Source: Campanula takesimana (Eukaryota > Streptophyta > Magnoliopsida > Asterales > Campanulaceae). Taken from it: a stretch of DNA of 64,000 nucleotides. The notes beneath the pieces are model-generated. The model had not been told where the DNA came from. It was given only the letters and a program-made list of their open reading frames with translations, and ran no database searches. Positions within the stretch are counted from its first letter, which is position 1; each line of letters starts with the position of its first letter. The position numbers were made by a program, and so were the translations under genes. The stretch is taken from NCBI GenBank assembly GCA_026119855.1, contig JAOWBW010000036.1, forward strand, positions 496,001-560,000, in the 5' to 3' direction. Below, piece after piece: positions 57,324 through 64,000 of the stretch.

Positions 57324-60300
57324 ATGTACCTGTACAACCTCACCCTCCAACAAGCCACCGGCATAGTCTGTGCCATCAACGGCAGCTTCTCCGGCGGCAA
57401 GTCTCAAGAAATCGTTGTCGCCCGCGGCAAAGTCCTCGATCTCCTTCGTCCTGATGACAGCGGTAAGATCCAAACCATTCTCTCCGTCGAAGTGTTTGGT
57501 GCTATTAGATCTCTAGCTCAATTTAGGTTAACCGGCGGTCAAAAGGACTATATTGTCGTCGGTTCTGATTCGGGACGGATTGTTATACTTGAATACAACA
57601 AGGAGAAGAATGTATTTGATAAAATTCACCAGGAAACTTTCGGGAAATCTGGTTGTCGTAGGATTGTTCCGGGTCAGTATTTGGCTGTTGATCCTAAAGG
57701 CCGTGCTGTAATGATTGGTGCTTGTGAGAAACAGAAGCTTGTTTATGTTTTGAATAGAGATACTGCTGCTAGGTTGACTATTTCGTCTCCGTTAGAGGCT
57801 CATAAATCTCATACCATAGTTTATTCGATAGCTGGAGTTGATTGTGGGTTTGATAACCCTATATTTGCTGCTATAGAGTTGGATTATTCTGAAGCTGACC
57901 AGGATTCTACTGGTCAAGCTGCTAGTGAAGCTCAGAAACACCTTACGTTTTATGAACTAGATTTAGGGCTCAATCATGTTTCGAGAAAGTGGTCTGAACA
58001 GGTCGATAATGGTGCTAATATGTTGGTTACTGTTCCGGGTGGTGGGGATGGGCCTAGTGGTGTCCTTGTATGTGCAGAGAATTTTGTGATATATAAGAAC
58101 CAGGGTCAGCAGGATGTTCGAGCTGTTATTCCTAGACGGGCTGATTTGCCTGCAGAACGCGGAGTTCTTATTGTTTCAGCTACAATGCATAAGCAGAAGT
58201 CCATGTTTTTCTTTCTCTTGCAGACTGAGTATGGAGATATTTTTAAGGTAACTCTGGAGCATGATAGCGAACGGGTCACGGAGTTAAAGATCAAGTACTT
58301 TGATACTATTCCTGTTTCTTCTGCATTGTGTGTGATGAAATCAGGGTTTCTATTTGCTGCTTCAGAGTTTGGGAATCATGGTTTATATCAGTTCCAGGCC
58401 ATAGGAGAGGATCCTGATGTGGAGTCTTCTTCGGCTACGTTGATGGAGACAGAAGAAGGTTTTCAGCCTGTGTTTTTCCAGCCCAGAGGGTTGAAGAATC
58501 TTGTTAGGATTGACCAGGTGGAGAGCTTGATGCCAATGATGGATATGAAAGTCGCAAATCTTTTTGAGGAGGAAACTCCTCAGATATTTGCTCTTTGTGG
58601 TCGGGGTCCGCGTTCCTCTCTTAGGATTCTAAGACCTGGTTTGGCTATCAGTGAAATGGCCGTGTCTCAGCTTCCTGGTGTTCCAAGTGCAGTTTGGACC
58701 GTCAAAAAGAATGTGAATGACGAGTTTGATGCATATATTGTTGTTTCGTTTGCTAATGCAACCCTTGTGCTTTCTATTGGTGAGACTGTTGAAGAAGTTA
58801 GTGACAGTGGGTTTCTTGATACTACACCTTCACTTGCTGTTTCTTTGATTGGAGATGATTCTCTCATGCAAGTTCATCCAAGTGGTATTAGGCACATTAG
58901 AGAAGATGGGCGTGTGAATGAGTGGAGAACTCCTGGAAAGAGAACTATTGTTAAGGTTGGCTCTAACAGACTTCAGGTAGTTATTGCACTTAGTGGAGGG
59001 GAGCTTATTTACTTTGAGGTAGATATGACAGGTCAGTTGATGGAGGTTGAGAAACACGAAATGTCTGGAGATGTAGCTTGTTTGGACATTGCTCCTGTCC
59101 CTGAAGGAAGACAGAGATCTCGATTCCTTGCAGTAGGATCATATGATAATACTATTCGTATTTTATCCTTAGATCCTGATGACTGTATGCAAATTCTGAG
59201 CCTGCAAAGTGTGTCTTCGCCTCCTGAATCTCTCCTCTTTCTTGAAGTTCAAGCTTCTATTGGTGGTGAGGATGGTGCCGATCACCCTGCTAGTCTCTTT
59301 CTTAATGCTGGTTTACAAAGTGGGGTTTTGTTCAGAACAGTGGTAGATATGGTGACAGGTCAGCTTTCAGATGCACGCTCCCGGTTCTTAGGACTTAGAG
59401 CCCCAAAGCTTTTCTCAGTGCTTGTCAGAGGACGACGTGCTATGCTTTGCTTGTCAAGTAGACCTTGGCTTGGTTACATCCACCAAGGGCATTTCCTTCT
59501 AACACCCCTTTCATACGAGACACTTGAATATGCAGCTTCATTTTCTTCTGATCAGTGTGCGGAAGGTGTTGTTTCTGTAGCCGGGGATGCATTGAGGGTT
59601 TTCACTATTGAAAGATTAGGGGAAACATTTAACGAAACTACTATACCTTTGCGGTACACCCCAAGAAAATTTGTGCTTCAGCCTAAGAGGAAACTCTTGG
59701 TAATTATTGAAAGTGATCAAGGAGCATTTACCGCAGAAGAACGCGAAGCTGCTAGGAAGGAGTGTTTTGAGGCTGCCGGGATGGGGGAAAATGGGAAAAT
59801 GGAGATTGAGAATGGTGGTGATGATGAGGATAAGGACGACCATCGCTCTGATGAGCAGTATGGTTATCCCAAGGCTGAGTCTGAAAAGTGGGTTTCTTGT
59901 ATCAGGGTTCTTGACCCTAAATCAACAGAGACAACTTGTCTCTTGGAGCTTCAGGATAATGAGGCTGCATTCAGTATATGCACTGTAAATTTCCACGATA
60001 AGGCATATGGAACCTTACTAGCGGTTGGTACAGCCAAGGGTCTCCAGTTTTGGCCCAAAAAATCTTTTGTTGCTGGATATATTCATATTTATCGGTTTCT
60101 GGAAGATGGAAAAACGCTTGAACTTTTGCACAAGACTCAGGTGGATGGTATCCCTCTTGCATTGTGCCAGTTTCAGGGAAGATTACTCGCTGGTATAGGA
60201 ACTGTGCTTAGATTGTATGATTTGGGGAAGAGGAGATTGCTTAGAAAGTGTGAGAACAAGCAGTTCCCTAACACAATTAACACTATTCATACCTATCGTG

Positions 60301-63300
60301 ATCGAATTTATGTGGGTGACATTCAGGAGGTACTTTTCTTGGCATAATTTGTACTTTTTCCTTTTCTCTTACGATTCTCATGTTCACTCTGATATGATTT
60401 GTTGCATGTCCCAACGTGATCAAAATTGTGCCGTTCCTATTCTCTTACGATTCTCATATTCACTCTGATATGAGTTGTTGCATGTCCCAACGTGATTAAA
60501 ATTTGTGCTGTTCTATTATTTCCTTTTGCATGGAACAATTTTCTGTTTTTATTGAAAAAAGAAAAGTTAGATACCATATTTGTTCTTAAGTAGTGAAGGG
60601 ATAACGTTTGGGAGGTATATCAGCAATATGTTTCGAATCGTAAGTTAGATATTCCATCTGCAGTACACAGATATTGAACACTTTTCCTTTATTAGTATTG
60701 ACTGCTAACAATTATTTTCTCTGTTTACAGTCGTTTCATTACTGCAAGTATAGACGGGATGAAAATCAACTTTATGTCTTTGCGGATGACTCTGTCCCTA
60801 GGTGGCTTACTGCATCCTACCATGTAGATTTCGACACCATGGCAGGTGCGGACAAGTTTGGGAATATATATTTTGTGCGATTACCACAGGATGTTTCGGA
60901 TGAGATTGAAGAAGATCCTACCGGTGGGAAGATAAAATGGGAGCAGGGGAAGCTGAATGGAGCTCCTAACAAGGTAGAGGAAATTGTGCAATTCCATGTG
61001 GGTGACGTGGTAACATGTTTGCAGAAAGCATCCCTAATTCCTGGAGGTGTGGAGTGCATGCTCTACGGGACTGTAATGGGTAGTTTAGGCGCATTGCTAG
61101 CTTTCAACTCTCGGGATGATGTTGACTTCTTTAATCACTTGGAAATGCATATGAGGCAAGAACACCCACCTTTGTGCGGAAGAGATCATATGGCCTATAG
61201 ATCTGCCTATTTTCCTGTCAAGGTAAATTTTTTTCTGCCCCATTCACCATTTTACACTGTCAATTACACCAAATGCATAGAGTCCTTGCTGATCCATGGA
61301 AACATGATGCGTATTTTTGTTATGCATACTGTTGTGTACTGTGTCTATAATTTCCGTGTGGTTTCTCTCTTGAACAAAGAAAACTTAACTGCTTTTTTCC
61401 CTTAGAAAATCAACACGAACAAACTGCATAATATAGGACTTTACGGCACTCCCTTGATGGATACTATGGTATAACTGGTTAATATCATGCTCATTGGTTT
61501 GTTTGCCTTGTGAAGTGTTTGGGACTTTAGCCTTGATTTAGTGTTCGCCATGTGTTTGGTGAACTTAGTGGTTTAGTGGATGGAGGGAAAGATCTTTGTC
61601 ATTTCGGTTGCTTCTTCATTTGGATGAGAGCAAATCTAGCCAGTATCCGTATTCTGTAAGACAATCACAGGGTGATGTCAAATACTTCTCTTTTTGTACA
61701 GACTGCTTGTATTATCTTGATAGGTGAGGGAAATGGCAGATATGAGATGGGTTCAGAGGCTTCAGGCAGAAATCAGCGGTTTGCCCTTTTAGCTAATGGG
61801 GTATTATATGTCAGGGATTGCCTAATGATTCTCACTAGCCTAATATCTACTCTCTTTCTCTCAACCCCTACTTTTGGGTTAAGTTGAAAATGCTAGATTT
61901 TGTTAAAGGGTGTAGCTCATTGATTCCAATGCAAGAGAATTGGAAAAATGTATTCGGAAATTGCATCAATCCTAGCCCCTGATGCGACCATTGCTTTGTT
62001 GTTCCCCTCAGCTCGTCATAAGTACTTGGCCAATTATTATAGACCGCCAAAATACTTCCTTGATGTTCCAATCCTAGGTATCTTGTTCGCTTTCTATTTT
62101 TACTTTTTTAAATATCAGATTGTCCGTTCAAATGTGCCGCCTATTGCGAACCAGGGTAGTGGGAGGTGGCAGGTTTGGAGGGAACTAGTGGTGCTTGTGC
62201 ACTCTCCTTATCATGTAAAGATTGGTGGAGTTGCAGCATGTAGGGAGGTTAAGATGTTGACTTTCTTGTCTCGGAAGTTAGCAAGTTTAGAGATTAAGAA
62301 GGTGGTTCAAATGGAAATCATGGGAGAATTCAGTTATGCCCATTAATGACCTGAGTTTTAATGCACATAGTTGATGACATCTGCTTCTCAGACTTTATTA
62401 GTAATCCGTTTTTGAAAGAAAAAAAAAAGAACAAATATTATGGAGCCGAATATTTGTATTTCCTATGTGTTTATTTAATATAAGCTCTGGCTTAAAAGAG
62501 AAACTAGTGCTCCATAGAACTATTGCACATTACAGCAGCAGCTGCTTACTAACTGTTCTATTAATACTTTCTGCTGGTAATGCTTATAAATTATAGTACT
62601 AGCAATGCAGAGGCGGATCTAGATTTTTGTGTGTGTGTGAGGGTAGGGGGGAGACGGGGAGGGGAGGGGGTCAAATTTAAGGTAAGAAGAACAACGCGAA
62701 TCACACTATTGAAGATCTGAAATTGTAATATGACATGTGTAGCTTGTATTTTCATAGTCGTTAATTGAAATACTGATACTAATAATAGTAAACGATAAAG
62801 TCAGAGTGTTTACATAATTAATATTTAACTATGCCAATACCGCAAACAAATAACATTAGATTTAACTAGATAGGTGGCCTCAACAAATAATACTCCAGAT
62901 TTTTGCTAGACTGCAGGTCACAAATATATACTGATAAAAGTTTATAAAATCTCACTAGGATCAAACTTTCATAAAATCTTGGTCAAAGTTCAATGGAGTT
63001 GACAACCAAAATCAAAGAGAGGCTATCTTTCTGGATAAAGTAGTATTAAATACAAGTATACTCCTTCCTTCCAAAAATGAATATCCAAAAAATACTCCCT
63101 CCTCCGTCCTAGAGAGTAACCCAGAGAGTAAGTGTCCATCTTTCCTTTTTAGTCTGTCCCATAGTAACTATCCCTTTCCTAAAATGGCAAAGAATCTTTA
63201 CTATTCGTCCCACTCATTCTCTCTCCTTTACTTTTATACTCACAACACCAATCAACTTACTATCCATACCCCACCTTCTCTCTCCTACTTCACTTTTCAT

Positions 63301-63890
63301 TCTCACAACACTTACATTCCAGTTCCACCATTTCTTAATCTCCGTGCAAATGGAAGGGTGGACACTTACTCTGGGAGGAGGGAGTATCAATCTTGCTCTT
63401 GATCAAGAGTTAATTTGAACATATTTTGGACATTCATTTGGGATGGAGGGACTACATTTTGCAAGGGGGGTCATATTACAAAATTTGGGGTCAGCTGCAA
63501 AGTTTAAGGGGGCTAAATTTAGCTCTTCTCAAATACTTGAGGAGAAAGATGGAACAATTGAAAAATTGAGGGGGTCAAGTGACCCCTCTCATGCATTAGT
63601 AGATCCGCTTGCGGATATGGGCCACACCTTTACTCCTTTATCTTATTATATATGCTTGTTTTTGAAATAACTACGGGCTTCCTGTGACTTGTTTCCTCAT
63701 TTGTTTGGCCGATGACTAAATAACACTAAAACTCTGGAATTTTTCTTTGTAGGATGTGGTTGATGGAGATCTGTGCGAGCAGTTCCCTACATTGCCTCTA
63801 GATTTGCAGCGGAAAATTGCCGATGAATTGGATAGAACTCCAGGAGAGATCCTGAAGAAACTTGAAGAAGTTCGAAATAAAATTGTGTAG
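57324..63890 (+). CDS. SAP130: Splicing factor 3B subunit 3 (SF3B3/SAP130)
   Basis: Three exons: 57324-60329, 60731-61222 and 63753-63890, all with GT-AG borders and phase 0 joins (GDIQE|SFHY and FPVK|DVVDG). They give about 1211 residues, the usual length of plant SAP130. The start MYLYNLTLQQATGIVCAING is the conserved family N-terminus. The in-frame sequence upstream to 57060 is transposon-derived and was not used. The protein is built of three WD40-like beta-propellers (MMS1-type N-terminal and CPSF_A C-terminal regions), and it has a plant-type acidic loop (NGGDDEDKDDHRSDEQ) near residue 830. It ends PGEILKKLEEVRNKIV. It belongs to the U2 snRNP SF3b complex in the nucleus, which holds the branch site. 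Intron 1 is 401 bp. Intron 2 (2.5 kb) is filled by nested transposons. Confidence 0.97.
60365..60517. repeat. 76-bp tandem duplication in intron 1 of SF3B3
   Basis: TCTCTTACGATTCTCATG... through ...CCGTTCCTAT (60365-60440) is repeated at once at 60441-60517 with about six differences. It starts 36 bases after the splice donor. Confidence 0.9.
61223..62606. other. First half of SF3B3 intron 2, unassigned
   Basis: Open frames at 61672-61887 and 61948-62346 are present, but no motif is recognised and neither has splice sites of its own. The second (YSEIASILAPDATIALLFPS) lacks stops for about 130 codons and might be a decayed gene or element fragment, but I cannot name it. Confidence 0.35.
63061..63452. 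mobile_element. Outer Stowaway-type MITE in SF3B3 intron 2
   Basis: CTCCTTCCTTCCAAAAATGA is matched at the right by CATTCATTTGGGATGGAGGG, with TA on both sides. It holds the CTCTTGATCAAGAG core also seen at 17744-17846. Another MITE has inserted in it at 63095-63384. Confidence 0.85.
63095..63384. mobile_element. Inner Stowaway-type MITE nested in the outer one
   Basis: CTCCCTCCTCCGTCCTAGAG is matched at the right by a sequence ending CTCTGGGAGGAGGGAG. TA is at 63093-63094 and 63385-63386. The TIRs continue with AGTAAGTGTCC/GGACACTTACT. Confidence 0.85.
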
Positions 63891-64000
63891 ATTTCTTCGT
63901 TATTCTAAGGTGCACTTTTCACACTTTACATCTTTATTTGCATCTTCCAACACAATAGTTTTCATTAAGTTCCATGTTGGAGTTATTTAACTCGATGGTA

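Larger units (their letters stand above)
62607..63617. mobile_element. Possible TIR element in SF3B3 intron 2, holding nested MITEs
   Basis: GAGGCGGATCTAGATTTTTG near 62607 is partly inverted at the right (TAGTAGATCCGCTTGCGG, about 63600-63617). GGATCTA-type ends with GGGGGTC-rich interiors (GAGGGGGTCAAATTT at 62663 and GGGGGTCAAGTGACCCC at 63569) are found in many plant introns. No target duplication is clear. Two Stowaway elements lie inside it. Confidence 0.4.

Noticed and set aside
61948..62346. 132-codon frame in SF3B3 intron 2
   Set aside because: No recognised motif or splice sites; probably chance or an old element piece, so it is not called a gene.

Overview
The window is nuclear DNA of a flowering plant, most likely a eudicot. 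The evidence is spliced genes with GT-AG introns, an extracellular-LRR receptor-like protein, Ty1/copia LTR retrotransposons, Helitrons, PIF/Harbinger, CACTA and hAT elements, a tRNA-derived SINE, and many Stowaway-type MITEs with CTCCCTCCGTCC-like ends and TA target duplications. The species cannot be fixed from the sequence. There is one 100-base assembly gap (23379-23478).

Only one host gene looks intact: the splicing-factor gene SF3B3/SAP130 (57324-63890, plus strand, three exons, about 1211 residues). A second host gene, an LRR receptor-like protein (5773-13374, minus strand), is recognisable along its whole length. It is cut by a 4.7-kb CACTA transposon and also carries a 1-nt frameshift. 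Smaller gene pieces are an ATM-kinase fragment and an alkenal-reductase-like exon, both inside the CACTA element; two pieces of S-adenosylhomocysteine hydrolase on either side of a Harbinger element; and an acidic reading frame split by a hAT MITE.

Layout. 1-2410: ~121-bp tandem repeat with two Stowaway insertions. 2411-5772: acidic ORF plus hAT MITE, an LTR-like stretch and a further MITE. 5773-13374: receptor-like protein with CACTA insertion. 13539-15680: MITEs and a Helitron 5' end. 15681-22200: Helitron 3' end, SAHH fragments and a PIF/Harbinger element with both its genes. 23379-31634: assembly gap and two copia elements, one inserted in the other. 31635-33893: MITEs and LTR-like sequence. 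33894-46649: an old TIR element split by a small TRIM-like element and by a 10.7-kb copia element carrying an extra gene. 46749-47163: Stowaway with an internal minisatellite. 47294-53127: copia element with a cut-down 5' LTR. 53128-55892: degenerate Helitron with a SINE inside. 56015-63890: SF3B3, with a hAT MITE in its leader and nested MITEs in its last intron.

The main stories are therefore nested transposition, gene capture and exact insertion footprints. The two most unusual signals are both in the 35789-46456 copia element. It has an additional reading frame downstream of pol with a possible separate spliced first exon, and it is extremely rich in the palindromic word TGCGCA, which is almost absent from the rest of the window. 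Coordinates, motifs, duplications and reading frames were read directly from the sequence. Family names come from recalled family features, and no database search was run.
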